Counted from the stretch's first letter, positions 26,623 to 36,373 are shown. The stretch is DNA of 64,000 nucleotides from Bacillus aquiflavi (GCF_019915265.1 NZ_CP082780.1:3742095-3806094), one strand, 5' to 3'. Numbers and translations: made by a program. The notes: generated from the sequence alone by a model not told the origin.

Positions 26623-27576
26623 ATGTTTAAGAAAATCGCATTAATGGGAATGTCATTTGCCTTAGCGACTGGCTTACTAAGCGGATGCGGCTCAAGTGGC
26701 GACAAAAAAGCGTCAAAGTCTGATGACGGAAAAAAAGAGGAAGCATCAGGATACATACCAGAAACTTTAACAGTACAGTTTGTTCCATCACAAAATGCAG
26801 ATACACTTGAAGCAAAAGCGAAGCCTTTAGAAGATCTTTTAAGCGAACAATTAGATATCCCTGTTAAAGTCAGTGTTTCGACTGACTATAATACAATTAT
26901 TGAAGCGATGGCATCCAAAAAAGTTGACGTAGGATTTTTACCTCCTACTGCTTACGTGTTAGCAAAGGAAAAAGGTGCTGCGGAAGTCATTCTTCAATCA
27001 CAACGTTATGGTGTAGATGATGAAACTGGAGAATGGACAGAAGAGCTTGTTGACTTTTATAAATCAATGTTTATTGTGAAAAAAGATTCAGATATTAAAA
27101 GTATTAAAGACTTGAAAGGGAAAAAGATTGCATTCCAAAACGTAACATCTTCAGCTGGGTACGTATGGCCTGCTGCGAAACTAATGGAAGCAGATATTGA
27201 TCCGCTCAAAGATGTAGAAGGAGTTACTTTAAAAGGGCATGACCAAGCAATTATCGCCTTATTAAATGGTGATGTTGATGCGGCTGTTGTGTTCCAAGAT
27301 GCGCGTAATATCGTTAAAGATGAGTTTCCAACTGTATTCGAAGATACGAAAGTAATTGAATTCACTGAAAATATTCCAAATGATACAGTTTCTATTCGTT
27401 CAGACATGGACAAAGAATGGGTAGAGAAAGTACAAAATGCATTTATTGATATTGGTAAAGACCCAGAAGGTTTAAAAATAATTCAAGAGATCTACAATCA
27501 TGAAGGTTATGTGACATCAGAAGACAGTGTTTTCGAAATTGTTCGTGAATATTCTGAGAAAGTAAAAACAGACTGA
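26623..27576 (+). CDS. phnD: phosphonate/phosphate-ester ABC transporter binding lipoprotein PhnD
   Basis: 317 residues from ATG 26623 (GGAGGG six bases upstream; a longer open frame runs back through the PhoP boxes and is not coding). The lipoprotein signal ends LLSGC with Cys22 as the lipidation site, followed by a serine/lysine-rich linker. The mature part has the PhnD hallmarks LTVQFVPSQNADTLEAKAKP, KKVDVGFLPPTAYVL, and the loop KIAFQNVTSSAGYVWPAAKL. It captures a phosphonate, phosphite or phosphate ester outside the cell. A terminator follows it inside the operon. Confidence 0.93.
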   Translation: MFKKIALMGMSFALATGLLSGCGSSGDKKASKSDDGKKEEASGYIPETLTVQFVPSQNADTLEAKAKPLEDLLSEQLDIPVKVSVSTDYNTIIEAMASKKVDVGFLPPTAYVLAKEKGAAEVILQSQRYGVDDETGEWTEELVDFYKSMFIVKKDSDIKSIKDLKGKKIAFQNVTSSAGYVWPAAKLMEADIDPLKDVEGVTLKGHDQAIIALLNGDVDAAVVFQDARNIVKDEFPTVFEDTKVIEFTENIPNDTVSIRSDMDKEWVEKVQNAFIDIGKDPEGLKIIQEIYNHEGYVTSEDSVFEIVREYSEKVKTD

Positions 27577-27610
27577 TTTATTGCAAAGTGATGATTGAAT
27601 AGGAATAATT

Positions 27611-27647
27611 TACAGCCAGTCGAATTGTGCGTACTGGCTGTATTTTT
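27611..27647 (+). terminator. intra-operon terminator between phnD and phnC
   Basis: TACAGCCAGT (27611-27620) pairs perfectly with ACTGGCTGTA (27633-27642), followed by TTTTT. Partial read-through would give more binding protein than transporter. Confidence 0.85.
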
Positions 27648-27693
27648 GCCCATATGAAACTGTTAATTATACGTATAGAAGGTTGGGAGAGTC

Positions 27694-28467
27694 ATGATAG
27701 AGTTTCGAAACGTATCAAAAACGTATCCGAACGGAACGAGAGGTTTAGATCATGTTAATTTAAAGATTCATAAAGGTGAATTTATCGTCATTGTTGGACT
27801 TTCGGGTGCTGGAAAGTCTACTTTGTTACGATCAATTAATCGATTAAATGAAATTTCAAGTGGAGAAATTATCATTGACGGAAAATCGATTACGAAGGCA
27901 AGAGGTAAAGGGTTGCGAACAATTCGTCGTGATATCGGAATGATTTTCCAAAATTTTAATTTAGTTAAGCGTTCTTCAGTGATGAGAAATGTTCTCTCAG
28001 GAAGGGTCGGCTATCATTCTACAATGCGAACGGTGTTAGGTTTATTCCCGAAAGAGGATGTTCAATTAGCATTACAGGCGTTAAAGAGAGTGAATATTTT
28101 AGAAAAGGCGTATGCCCGTGCCGATGAACTTTCAGGAGGACAGCAACAACGTGTTGCCATTGCGCGAACATTAGCACAAGAGGCTAAAATCATTCTTGCT
28201 GATGAACCAGTCGCTTCGCTAGATCCGCTTACAACGAAGCAAGTAATGGATGATTTGAAACGGATTAATCAAGAACTTGGAATTACAACGATTGTGAATT
28301 TGCACTTTGTTGATCTTGCAAGAGAGTATGCAACTAGAATAATCGGTCTTCGAGCAGGAAAGGTCGTATTCGATGGTCCCGTAGCAGCTGCAACAGATGA
28401 AAAATTTGAGGAAATATACGGTAGAGAGATTGAGTCTGATGAACTGTTAGGAGAGACTGCTGGATGA
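27694..28467 (+). CDS. phnC: phosphonate ABC transporter ATP-binding protein PhnC
   Basis: 257 residues. Walker A is [13 protein letters not shown], the signature [10 protein letters not shown], Walker [14 protein letters not shown]. The PhnC-specific stretch [22 protein letters not shown] is present. It overlaps phnE1 by four bases. It powers uptake with the two permeases. Confidence 0.93.
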   Translation: MIEFRNVSKTYPNGTRGLDHVNLKIHKGEFIVIVGLSGAGKSTLLRSINRLNEISSGEIIIDGKSITKARGKGLRTIRRDIGMIFQNFNLVKRSSVMRNVLSGRVGYHSTMRTVLGLFPKEDVQLALQALKRVNILEKAYARADELSGGQQQRVAIARTLAQEAKIILADEPVASLDPLTTKQVMDDLKRINQELGITTIVNLHFVDLAREYATRIIGLRAGKVVFDGPVAAATDEKFEEIYGREIESDELLGETAG

Positions 28468-29255
28468 GTGAAATTGCGAAAAACACAATAAGTAAACCTC
28501 CTCGTAAGACAAAGCATATTTTTACACTGGCATTAGTTGTTGTGCTTGCTTGGGGAAGCGCAGTACAAACTGAATCGTCTTTTAAAGAGCTGTGGGCGGG
28601 CTTGCCTAATATGTGGGATTTGCTCGTAGAAATGTTTCCTCCAGATTGGGGCTATTTTAGTAATATTAAAGATGCCTTATTAGAAACAATTCGTATGGCC
28701 GTATTAGGAACAACCTTTGGTGCTATATTAGCGATTCCGATTTCATTATTATCTGCTGGGAATATCGTGAAAATTCCTTTTCTTTATCAAACTGCTCGTT
28801 TTATTCTTAATTTAATTCGTACAATCCCAGACCTCCTTCTTGCAGCTATTTTTGTTGCTATTTTTGGGATTGGCCCATTTGCAGGGATGTTAGCGCTGAC
28901 GTTTTTCTCTTTAGGAATTATTGCGAAATTAACGTTTGAATCGATTGAGTCGATTGATCCTGGTCCATTAGAAGCAATGACAGCTTCTGGAGCTAACAAA
29001 ATTCAATGGATTCATTTTGGTGTGATCCCTCAAGTGACTCCCCATTTTATTTCATATGTACTTTATACATTTGAAGTAAACATTCGGGCAGCAGCGATTT
29101 TAGGTTATGTAGGTGCAGGAGGGATCGGACAATACTATGAAAAGACATTGGGATTCCTACAGTATGATAGAACAAATGCGATTATCATTTACACGCTCGT
29201 TGTCATTTTAATCATTGACTACATTAGTACGAAGCTACGGGAGAAATTAGTATGA
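28464..29255 (+). CDS. phnE1: phosphonate ABC transporter permease PhnE (first copy)
   Basis: 263 residues with about six membrane segments. The coupling loop is [25 protein letters not shown] and the C-terminal motif [20 protein letters not shown]. It overlaps both neighbours by four bases. Firmicutes often carry two different PhnE subunits forming a heterodimer; the second follows directly. Confidence 0.92.
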   Translation: MSEIAKNTISKPPRKTKHIFTLALVVVLAWGSAVQTESSFKELWAGLPNMWDLLVEMFPPDWGYFSNIKDALLETIRMAVLGTTFGAILAIPISLLSAGNIVKIPFLYQTARFILNLIRTIPDLLLAAIFVAIFGIGPFAGMLALTFFSLGIIAKLTFESIESIDPGPLEAMTASGANKIQWIHFGVIPQVTPHFISYVLYTFEVNIRAAAILGYVGAGGIGQYYEKTLGFLQYDRTNAIIIYTLVVILIIDYISTKLREKLV

Positions 29256-30049
29256 GTGAAATAATCATAAAAAAGCCGAAAAAGAAACCACTCTTTCGCT
29301 GGACGATTACCATTTTATTAATTTTATTATATGTTTGGGCATTTTCTGGACTTCAAAATGTCGAAGTTAAGGATACAGCAATGACAGTGACTAAGTCGAT
29401 CTTAGATGGGATCATTCACCCTGATTGGGATTATGTTTATTTGCCTGATGGGGAGGACTTACTGCGAGGACTGCTTGATACACTTGCAATTGCGATATTA
29501 GGAACGATCATTTCCGTGCTTCTTTGTATTCCATTTGCGTTTTGGGCCGCCTCAAACTTAAGTAAAGGGAAAATGGTCTCAAGTAGTGGAAAGTTTACGC
29601 TTAGTGTCATTCGAACGTTTCCTGAAATTGTACTTGCATTATTATTTATAAAAGCTGTTGGTCCTGGTTCTTTTGCAGGAATACTTGCTTTAGGGCTACA
29701 TTCTATCGGAATGCTCGGAAAGCTTTTTTCTGAAGAAGTCGAAAATATGGATATGGGTCCTACAGAAGCATTAATAGCATCGGGAGCAAATAGATTACAA
29801 GTTTTATGGTTTGCTGTTTTACCGCAAGTTCTTCCAGGGTTTATTTCATATTCACTTTACCGTTTTGAAATAAATATGCGTTCAGCGACAATTTTAGGTG
29901 TTATTGGTGCCGGTGGAATTGGTGCTCCGTTAATTTTTGCAATAGGTTCAAGAGATTGGGGTCGGGTTGGAATCATCTTACTCGGAATTATTGTGACGAT
30001 TACAATTATTGATTATTTATCAAGCTATTTACGGAAAAAAATTGTGTAG
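29252..30049 (+). CDS. phnE2: phosphonate ABC transporter permease PhnE (second copy)
   Basis: 265 residues. It resembles phnE1 in its C-terminal half: coupling loop MGPTEALIASGANRLQVLWFAVLPQV and MRSATILGVIGAGGIGAPL. The N-terminus is quite different, with a long loop (about 38-75) before the second membrane segment. It probably pairs with PhnE1 to form the transport channel. Confidence 0.92.
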   Translation: MSEIIIKKPKKKPLFRWTITILLILLYVWAFSGLQNVEVKDTAMTVTKSILDGIIHPDWDYVYLPDGEDLLRGLLDTLAIAILGTIISVLLCIPFAFWAASNLSKGKMVSSSGKFTLSVIRTFPEIVLALLFIKAVGPGSFAGILALGLHSIGMLGKLFSEEVENMDMGPTEALIASGANRLQVLWFAVLPQVLPGFISYSLYRFEINMRSATILGVIGAGGIGAPLIFAIGSRDWGRVGIILLGIIVTITIIDYLSSYLRKKIV

Positions 30050-30106
30050 GGAAATTTGTGAGTGCGTGAATCGAAAGAAATGGATACATAGTTAGGGGAG
30101 TACGTA

Positions 30107-31651
30107 ATGGAAACAGAAATAAAGATCTTATATACAAGCGATGTTCATGGCTATGTTGGTGATGCTCATCAGCGAAAAGGGATATTACGTGCCGCTTCTT
30201 TAATAAAAAAATTGCGCGCTAATTTAAAGCAACATGTTGTCCTGATTGATAACGGTGACTTAATTCAAGGAACATCACTTGCTCAATATGCAATTGATCA
30301 TGAAGAAGTAAATCCGATTATTTCGTTATATAACGAAATAGGCTATGAAGCAGCGGTATTTGGTAATCATGAATTTAATTATGGGGCAAAGAAATTACAA
30401 AGTGTTGTCGCACAATCCAGATTTCCGTGGATTTCCGCGAACATTGTTCGAAAAGATACAGATGAGCCGTTCTATGGAAAACCTTATATTGTTCGTGAAT
30501 TTAATGGCTTTAAAATTGGCATTCTCGGATTAACAACAAAGTTTGTTCCTGTCTGGGAAAAGCCGACAAATATTCAACAGTTACATTTTCTCGATCCGGT
30601 AGAAGTAGCTCCAAGATGGATTAAAGAGATGAGGGAGAAGGAGCAAGTAGACTTTGTCATCGTTTCTTATCACGGCGGACTAGAAGTGCACCCAGAAACA
30701 GGTGACGAGCTTTCGGAATGTAACGGGGAAAACCAAGGCATTCAGCTCATTCGTGAAGTCGCAGGAATTGATGCTCTTTTTACTGGACATCAACATATAA
30801 TCGTAAATGAAGAGGTAAGAGGAGTCTCTGTCCTGCAAACAGGAACACAAGGACAATATGTTGGTGCATTAACGATCAAAGCGAATAAACAAGCGGATGG
30901 TTGGAAAACTGTGAAAAAAACAGCGTTACTTCCAGTTGATGAGGAAGAACAAGATCAACAAATTTATCAGCTGATCGAGCCTATTGTAAAACGAGCAGAC
31001 AAATGGATGGATGAAAAAATCGGTAGTGCCGCCGCTAGTTTTCGCTATACAGATCCGCTAAAAGAAGTTTGGCTTCAAGAACATCCAGTTATTGAGTGGA
31101 TGAACCGCGTTCAAATGGAGACAGCAAATGTAGATATATCGTGTACCGCCCTTTTAAATGCGAGCTGCTTCGGTTTGCAAGAAAAAGTAACTCGTAAGTC
31201 GATATTAGAGCTTTATCCATTCCCGAATACACTCGTTGTGATGGAGTTAACTGGAGAACAAATTCGTGAAGCTTTAGAGGTTTCCGCTAGTTTTTTTGAC
31301 GTTAAATCCGATGGAACTGTTACGATACATCCACAATGGGAAAAACCTAGAAGTTTAAGCTATAACTATGATATGTGGGAAGGAATCGACTATATTATTG
31401 ATGTAAGAAACCCAATTGGAAAACGGATAAAAAGTATTCACTACCACGGAGTACCGTTAAAACCAACTCATCCATATAAAGTAGTGATGAGCAACTATCG
31501 TGCAACGGGGACGGGCGGATACGAGATGGTCGGACGAGGCAAAGTTATAAAAGAGTATAAAGAAGAAGTATCGCACCTTCTTATGGAAGCGGTCATAAAA
31601 GCAGGAACGATTCATGCTAACGTAAATCATAATTGGATAATAGAATATTAG
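30107..31651 (+). CDS. cytosolic bifunctional metallophosphatase/5'-nucleotidase (YunD-like)
   Basis: 514 residues, no signal peptide. The N-terminal metallophosphatase domain shows TSDVHGYVG, IDNGDLIQG, FGNHEFNYG, the YHGG and GHQH metal ligands. The C-terminal nucleotidase domain has NASCFGLQ, YPFPNTLVVMELTGEQI and ATGTGGYEM. It begins 57 bases after phnE2 with no terminator between, so it belongs to the PhoP-linked operon. It may release phosphate from an imported nucleotide-like or ester substrate inside the cell. This link between transporter and phosphatase is inferred. No C-P lyase or other phosphonate-degrading enzyme is nearby. Confidence 0.85.
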   Translation: METEIKILYTSDVHGYVGDAHQRKGILRAASLIKKLRANLKQHVVLIDNGDLIQGTSLAQYAIDHEEVNPIISLYNEIGYEAAVFGNHEFNYGAKKLQSVVAQSRFPWISANIVRKDTDEPFYGKPYIVREFNGFKIGILGLTTKFVPVWEKPTNIQQLHFLDPVEVAPRWIKEMREKEQVDFVIVSYHGGLEVHPETGDELSECNGENQGIQLIREVAGIDALFTGHQHIIVNEEVRGVSVLQTGTQGQYVGALTIKANKQADGWKTVKKTALLPVDEEEQDQQIYQLIEPIVKRADKWMDEKIGSAAASFRYTDPLKEVWLQEHPVIEWMNRVQMETANVDISCTALLNASCFGLQEKVTRKSILELYPFPNTLVVMELTGEQIREALEVSASFFDVKSDGTVTIHPQWEKPRSLSYNYDMWEGIDYIIDVRNPIGKRIKSIHYHGVPLKPTHPYKVVMSNYRATGTGGYEMVGRGKVIKEYKEEVSHLLMEAVIKAGTIHANVNHNWIIEY

Positions 31652-31657
31652 GCATCT

Positions 31658-31682
31658 CACCCCGAAAAAAGGGGTGTTTTTT
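31658..31682 (+). terminator. strong terminator of the phn operon
   Basis: CACCCC (31658-31663), loop of seven, GGGGTG (31671-31676), then six T. It follows the nucleotidase stop by six bases. Confidence 0.9.
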
Positions 31683-31724
31683 ATGAATGCTAAAATAGCA
31701 TAACAGGAAAAGGAGTGATCACAT

Positions 31725-32678
31725 ATGATAGAGTTACAAAATATTCTAGCTGCAAGGAAGCGATTGAAAGGTATTACGAAAGTGACGCCATTACTAAGCT
31801 CTGAGCAGCTTTCACTTATTTGTGGAAACGAGCTTTTTTTAAAAGCAGAGCACTTGCAAAAGACAGGTTCCTTTAAAATACGAGGTGCAACGAATAAAGT
31901 AAAACATGCGGTAAAAGCTGGGGCTACATATATAACAGCAGCTTCATCGGGAAATCATGGTCAAGCTGTTGCTTATATAGGAAACAAGTTAGGAGTTCCA
32001 ACTACAATCGTCGTGCCAGAGAATGCTAGTTTGTGCAAAATAAATGCTATTAAGGCATACAACGGTGTAATTGAAAAATGTGGGATGACCTCAACTGAGC
32101 GAATACTAAGAGCAAAAGAAATAGCTGTGCAAAAAAATGGCGTTTTCATACCGCCATATGATGACGATGATGTGATTTCAGGACAAGGTACAATAGCGCT
32201 TGAAGTACTAGAACAACTCGAAGATGTTGAGGCAATTGTAGTACCAATTGGCGGAGGTGGACTCGTTTCTGGAATATTAACTGCAATAAAAGAGTCGCAC
32301 CCAAAAGTTAAAGTAATAGGCGTAGAACCAGAACTAGCGAACGATACGTATCTTTCCTTAAGGAGTAAAAGCAGAGTGTCTATTGATGCAACAAAAACAA
32401 TTGCCGACGGGTTACGGACGAGTCAACCTGGTGAGGTTACTTTTCCTATATTACAAAAATATCTTGATGATCTTGTGTTAGTTAGTGAGGAAGAAATTCG
32501 CACAGCGCTTTACTTTGTTCTCGAAAGAATGAAGCAACTGATTGAGCCATCAAGTGCCGTTTCAATTGCAGCGGCTATGTCTGCTAAGCTAGGTTTTACA
32601 GGAAAAAAAGTTGTTGTAGTTATTTCAGGTGGTAATGTTGATCTCGAAAAACTGCCTCAATTATTTCCGAAAGATTAA
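31725..32678 (+). CDS. PLP-dependent threonine/serine dehydratase-like enzyme
   Basis: 317 residues, ATG 31725 after GGAGTGATC. Fold type II: the PLP lysine lies in KTGSFKIRGATNKV, substrate loop ASSGNHGQAVAY, glycine loop VPIGGGGLVSGIL, and the closing serine stretch VVVISGGNVDLEKL. It lacks the C-terminal ACT domain of biosynthetic IlvA, so it is the short, catabolic-like type (threonine/serine dehydratase, or a related hydroxyamino acid lyase such as EutB-type enzymes). Neighbours do not settle the substrate. Confidence 0.88.
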   Translation: MIELQNILAARKRLKGITKVTPLLSSEQLSLICGNELFLKAEHLQKTGSFKIRGATNKVKHAVKAGATYITAASSGNHGQAVAYIGNKLGVPTTIVVPENASLCKINAIKAYNGVIEKCGMTSTERILRAKEIAVQKNGVFIPPYDDDDVISGQGTIALEVLEQLEDVEAIVVPIGGGGLVSGILTAIKESHPKVKVIGVEPELANDTYLSLRSKSRVSIDATKTIADGLRTSQPGEVTFPILQKYLDDLVLVSEEEIRTALYFVLERMKQLIEPSSAVSIAAAMSAKLGFTGKKVVVVISGGNVDLEKLPQLFPKD

Positions 32679-32683
32679 TAAAC

Positions 32684-32724
32684 ACCTCCCTTTTAACAAA
32701 ATGAAATAAATGAGGGAGGTTTAT
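32684..32724. terminator. bidirectional terminator between dehydratase and LysR gene
   Basis: ACCTCCCT (32684-32691) pairs with AGGGAGGT (32713-32720), followed by TTATT; it lies between convergent genes. Confidence 0.75.
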
Positions 32725-32730
32725 TATAAT

Positions 32731-33594
32731 TTAAGCCTTATAAAAAGTTTCCTTCATCGTTTCGAGAAACTTTTCCATCGCTAATGTGGTAATATTTTTT
32801 TTTCGCTGAATAAAAAATGTTGTCACTTTCCCAAATTGATAAGGGATTTCGTGATATATAAAAGAATAGTTTCGTTGAACTTGTTCCACAACTGATTTTG
32901 GTAATAGAGAGATCCCCATTCCTGCATTGACACATCCTAATATTGCTTCAAGTGAACCAAATTCCATTATTTTCTCAGGCATTATATTTTCTGTAAACAG
33001 CCATTCTTCTAGTTTTTTTCGATATGAACAGCCTTGTCTAAAAACGAGTAAACGACTTGTTTTCATATTTTTTAAGGACTCGTCTTTTTTTGAGACGAGG
33101 ACGAGCTCTTCATCGATCACCTTTTGCTGGAACAGTTCTCCGTGTTTAATTGGACCGGCAACAAGAGCTCCATCTAATTCATAGTTAAGTACCATCTTGA
33201 CTAATTTTTCTGTCGGTCCAGTTTTTAATGATAGTTCCACTTCAGGATATTGTTCATGAAATGAAGATAGCGCAACAGGCAGTCTCACAGCCGCAGTTGT
33301 TTCCATTGAACCGATATGAAGGGAGCCTTGAGGAATTTTTGGACAAATGAGTGCTTTTTCGGCTTCTTTAAACAAATGAACAATTTGATTTGTATAGGAA
33401 AGCAGGATTTTCCCTTGTGCTGTTAATGAAACCCCGTAACGGTGACGATGGAATAACGGTGATTGAAAGTGGGCCTCCATTCGTTTTATTTTTGATGTAA
33501 TACTAGATTGAGCAAATGTTAATTTATGAGCTGCTTTTGAAATGCTCTCCTCGATTGCGACTGTCCGAAAAATAATTAAATCTTCAATATCCAT
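32731..33594 (-). CDS. LysR-family transcriptional regulator
   Basis: 287 residues from ATG 33594. The ribosome site GGAGG lies six bases before this codon and inside the alternative longer start (33609). The winged-helix N-terminus reads LIIFRTVAIEESISKAAHKL, SSITSKIKRMEAHFQSPLF; the effector domain follows (about 90-285). It is divergent from the MFS gene, and an inverted GATA-5-TATC pair sits at 33636-33648 in the gap. Control of the MFS exporter is the usual arrangement for this pair. Confidence 0.9.
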   Translation of the reverse strand: MDIEDLIIFRTVAIEESISKAAHKLTFAQSSITSKIKRMEAHFQSPLFHRHRYGVSLTAQGKILLSYTNQIVHLFKEAEKALICPKIPQGSLHIGSMETTAAVRLPVALSSFHEQYPEVELSLKTGPTEKLVKMVLNYELDGALVAGPIKHGELFQQKVIDEELVLVSKKDESLKNMKTSRLLVFRQGCSYRKKLEEWLFTENIMPEKIMEFGSLEAILGCVNAGMGISLLPKSVVEQVQRNYSFIYHEIPYQFGKVTTFFIQRKKNITTLAMEKFLETMKETFYKA

Positions 33595-33725
33595 ATCTTT
33601 TTCCTCCATTCATATTTTTAGGTATTTATAAATCAGATATGAAGTATCTCATTTTATCATTTTACTTAATACCAGATCAACTGTACGATTAAACTAAAAG
33701 GATGATGATTTTAAGGAGTTGTGCG

Positions 33726-34916
33726 ATGAGAAGGAATTATCCAATTAATATTGTCATCGGAGGATTGTTCGCCCTCGTGATTGTCATGGGGATTGGAAGG
33801 TTTGCGTATACGCCCATCTTGCCGTTCATGCTAGAGGCAAAGAACTTTAGTGAAAAGGCAGCAGGGTATGTAGCATCCGCAAATTATTTTGGCTATCTTC
33901 TAGGAGCCTTGCTTGCGGGAACTGTTAAATGGCGGAAGGGGAGGAAATTCCATTTAACAATCAATCTTCTTTTGAATGTCATCACAACGCTTGCAATGGG
34001 GCTAACCGAACATCATGTCGTATGGTTCATGCTGCGATTTATTTCTGGTTTTTCCAGCGGGCTTGTGTTTGTATTTGCTTCAAGCATCGTCATGGACTAT
34101 CTTGCTTATTATAAGCGCTTAACTTGGTCTGGTTTATTTTACGGCGGTGTTGGGATTGGCATTTTATTATCTGGTTTATTTGTTCCTATTTTGAATCACT
34201 ACTACAGTTGGCAAGGAAGCTGGATAGGTTTAGGTCTTCTAGCAGGTGTATTCACAATCTTTACACTTATGTTAGTGAAAGACAGTCCTCCTTCAAAAAA
34301 TAGTGAGATCACATTAACAGAGGAGAATGTCGCAAATCACCATGTTATTGTTTTACCATGGTTAATCGCCTCATATGGATGTGAAGGGATCGGTTATATT
34401 ATTAGTGGAACTTTTTTAGTTACCCTTGTACAAAATATTCCCGGTTTAAATCATATCCCGTCATTGAGTTGGGTTTTTGTAGGAATTGCAGCAGCTCCTT
34501 CTTGTATTCTCTGGTCGTTAGCAGCGAAAAGATGGGGGCATCTCCCGACTTTACAATTGGCTTTTGCACTCCAAACTGTAGGTGTAATCTTGCCAGTGTT
34601 CTTGTTTAATATTTATGGAGCGTTAATGGGAGCCTTCTTATTTGGGGCTACATTTATGGGAATTACAACACTGTTTGTTGCAGAAGTAAGAAATATTACA
34701 CCCTCTGAAAGTAGTAAAGTTATTAGTTATTTAACTTTTTTTTATGGCATCGGACAGATGATTGGTCCAGCTATTGGCGGAATGTTCATTACAAAGTCAG
34801 GGGGCTACGGGTCAGCGCTTGTTTTTGCCTCTAGTGTTTTACTTGTTGGAATGGTATTTTTAAGCGTTGCCCAATTTAAAGAGAAAAAATTGAAAAAATT
34901 ACAAATAATTAAATGA
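33726..34916 (+). CDS. MFS transporter of the YbfB/YjiJ type
   Basis: 396 residues from ATG 33726 (TAAGGAG nine bases upstream). It has twelve membrane segments and the family's opening GGLFALVIVMGIGRFAYTPILPFML. The segment VFASSIVMDYLAYYKR and late FFYGIGQMIGPAIGGMF are also characteristic. It is likely an exporter of unknown substrate, controlled by the divergent LysR protein. Confidence 0.88.
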   Translation: MRRNYPINIVIGGLFALVIVMGIGRFAYTPILPFMLEAKNFSEKAAGYVASANYFGYLLGALLAGTVKWRKGRKFHLTINLLLNVITTLAMGLTEHHVVWFMLRFISGFSSGLVFVFASSIVMDYLAYYKRLTWSGLFYGGVGIGILLSGLFVPILNHYYSWQGSWIGLGLLAGVFTIFTLMLVKDSPPSKNSEITLTEENVANHHVIVLPWLIASYGCEGIGYIISGTFLVTLVQNIPGLNHIPSLSWVFVGIAAAPSCILWSLAAKRWGHLPTLQLAFALQTVGVILPVFLFNIYGALMGAFLFGATFMGITTLFVAEVRNITPSESSKVISYLTFFYGIGQMIGPAIGGMFITKSGGYGSALVFASSVLLVGMVFLSVAQFKEKKLKKLQIIK

Positions 34917-35038
34917 AATATGTTTATTTGAGATTGTAGTCAAAGTTAATATGACTCAGATTGTTTGAAAGTGCTTGTTAGCCGAGAACCGTAGTATGTT
35001 TTGGAAGCGAGTATACAAAAATGAAAGGATGTTTTTTT

Positions 35039-35224
35039 ATGCCATACGTAAATATTAAAATTACTAAGGAAAAAGAAAAAGTAACAGCTGAACAAAAGCA
35101 CCAACTTATTGAAGGTGTAACGAATCTCCTAAAAGAAGTGCTGAATAAAAACCCTCAGACGACGGTCGTTGTGATTGATGAAGTAGAAACGGATAATGTG
35201 GGGGTATTGGGGGCGAAACAGTAA
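35039..35224 (+). CDS. 4-oxalocrotonate tautomerase-family protein
   Basis: 61 residues. The start ATG 35039 is fixed by biology: the catalytic base of this superfamily is the N-terminal proline, and MPYVNIKITKEK gives Pro1 after Met removal; an upstream in-frame ATG (35021) would bury it. The size and the beta-alpha-beta pattern (ending ETDNVGVLGAKQ) match. Its ribosome site AAAGGATG lies upstream. Physiological substrate unknown. Confidence 0.88.
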   Translation: MPYVNIKITKEKEKVTAEQKHQLIEGVTNLLKEVLNKNPQTTVVVIDEVETDNVGVLGAKQ

Positions 35225-35357
35225 CAGAAAGAAGAAAACGGGGTGAATAAACAATAAAAAATAGTTGTTTTGTTTTATGTTGGTGATGTTGATTAAATGA
35301 CTTATACTGTTAGGGAAACAAACAAAATATTATTATGACTCAGCTTAAATGTTAAAT

Positions 35358-35379
35358 GGCAATCGGACAGCCGATTGCC
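35358..35379 (+). promoter_or_regulatory. leader hairpin just before fosB
   Basis: GGCAATCGG (35358-35366), a four-base loop, and CCGATTGCC (35371-35379) form a perfect 9-bp stem. It ends eight bases before the G-rich fosB ribosome site. No T-run follows, so it is not a standard terminator. It may stabilise the mRNA or shape translation initiation. Confidence 0.6.
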
Positions 35380-35397
35380 AATGTAAAGGGGGGGGGA

Positions 35398-35832
35398 ATG
35401 GTTTTGAAAATAAAAGCAATGAATCATTTGTTGTTTTCTGTTTCAAATTTAGAGCGTTCAATTCAATTTTATGAACAGGTATTTGGCGGAAAACTATTAG
35501 TAAAAGGGCGAACTAGCGCTTATTTTGATGTTAATGGATTATGGTTAGCACTTAATGAAGAAAAAGATATACCGAGAAATGAAATTCATCAATCGTATAC
35601 ACATATTGCTTTTTCAATTAATGAGTATGACTATGATTACTATTTAAACAAATTAAAGAACTTAAATGTTAATATCCTTTCGGGGCGCCCGAGAGATGAA
35701 CGGGATCGAAAATCAATTTATTTTACTGATCCAGATGGACATAAGTTCGAATTTCATACAGGAACGCTTCACGATCGGCTTGAATTTTATAAAGAAGAGA
35801 AAGATCATATGGTCTTTTATGACGAAACGTAG
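35398..35832 (+). CDS. fosB: FosB-type metallothiol transferase (fosfomycin resistance)
   Basis: 144 residues from ATG 35398, directly after GGGGGGGG as ribosome site. It is a glyoxalase-fold enzyme with metal ligands His in [15 protein letters not shown], His in SYTHIAFSI and Glu in [16 protein letters not shown]. The substrate-loop motifs [15 protein letters not shown] and [18 protein letters not shown] are those of FosB, which opens fosfomycin with bacillithiol in Bacillaceae. It could also serve a natural epoxide. There are no mobile-element signs next to it, so it is probably intrinsic. Confidence 0.9.
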   Translation: MVLKIKAMNHLLFSVSNLERSIQFYEQVFGGKLLVKGRTSAYFDVNGLWLALNEEKDIPRNEIHQSYTHIAFSINEYDYDYYLNKLKNLNVNILSGRPRDERDRKSIYFTDPDGHKFEFHTGTLHDRLEFYKEEKDHMVFYDET

Positions 35833-35920
35833 TTTTAACTATCATCTCGTTAGGAACGTGTATAAGAGATTGAACATACATATATAAGGGCGGTAAAACT
35901 AAATTGATGGAGGATTTTAT

Positions 35921-36361
35921 ATGTATGTCCCTTATTATGATGTTGAAAGCTCATCTCGACAAGACTCACTCGTTTATGATATTGCTAGAGCGATAAACGG
36001 CGAGTATAGCACAATTATTTGTTATGGCGTATTGGCGGAAAAAGCGCCAAACAGTAAAACGAGAAAGAGAATATTAGAGATAAGAAGCGATGAAGTGCGC
36101 CACTTTGAAACTTTCTCAAAAATCTATACGGCTTTGACAGGCAGACAGCCTAAACCAAGACAAATAGAACCTTGTCCAGAAAAATATCGCAAAGGTTTAG
36201 AAGCTGCTTTTATCGATGAACAAGAAACGGTTGACTTTTATTTAGATATTATTGATAAAACAAATGATCCATATATTAGAAGGCAGTTTCGCCGCGCAGC
36301 ATCCGATGAACAAAATCATGCTGTTTGGTTTTTACGTTTTTTAATGAAACAGGGGAGATAA
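35921..36361 (+). CDS. ferritin-like/rubrerythrin-domain protein (YhjR-like)
   Basis: 146 residues forming a four-helix bundle with carboxylate/histidine metal ligands: ARAINGEYSTIICYG, RSDEVRHFETF, FIDEQETVDFY and SDEQNHAVWFL. The spacing of the two E...ExxH-like pairs is that of ferritin-like diiron proteins. No rubredoxin domain is present. It may act in iron or peroxide handling. A terminator follows. Confidence 0.85.
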   Translation: MYVPYYDVESSSRQDSLVYDIARAINGEYSTIICYGVLAEKAPNSKTRKRILEIRSDEVRHFETFSKIYTALTGRQPKPRQIEPCPEKYRKGLEAAFIDEQETVDFYLDIIDKTNDPYIRRQFRRAASDEQNHAVWFLRFLMKQGR

Positions 36362-36373
36362 TGGCGAGTAAAG

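Noticed and set aside
34935..35018. A fifth possible copy of the 3'-UTR repeat (GTGCTTGTTAGCCGAG and GGAAGCGAGTATAC) before the tautomerase gene
   Set aside because: Only the short GGAAGCGA core and a loose CTTGTTAG match; the opening and tail motifs are missing, so I did not count it in the family.
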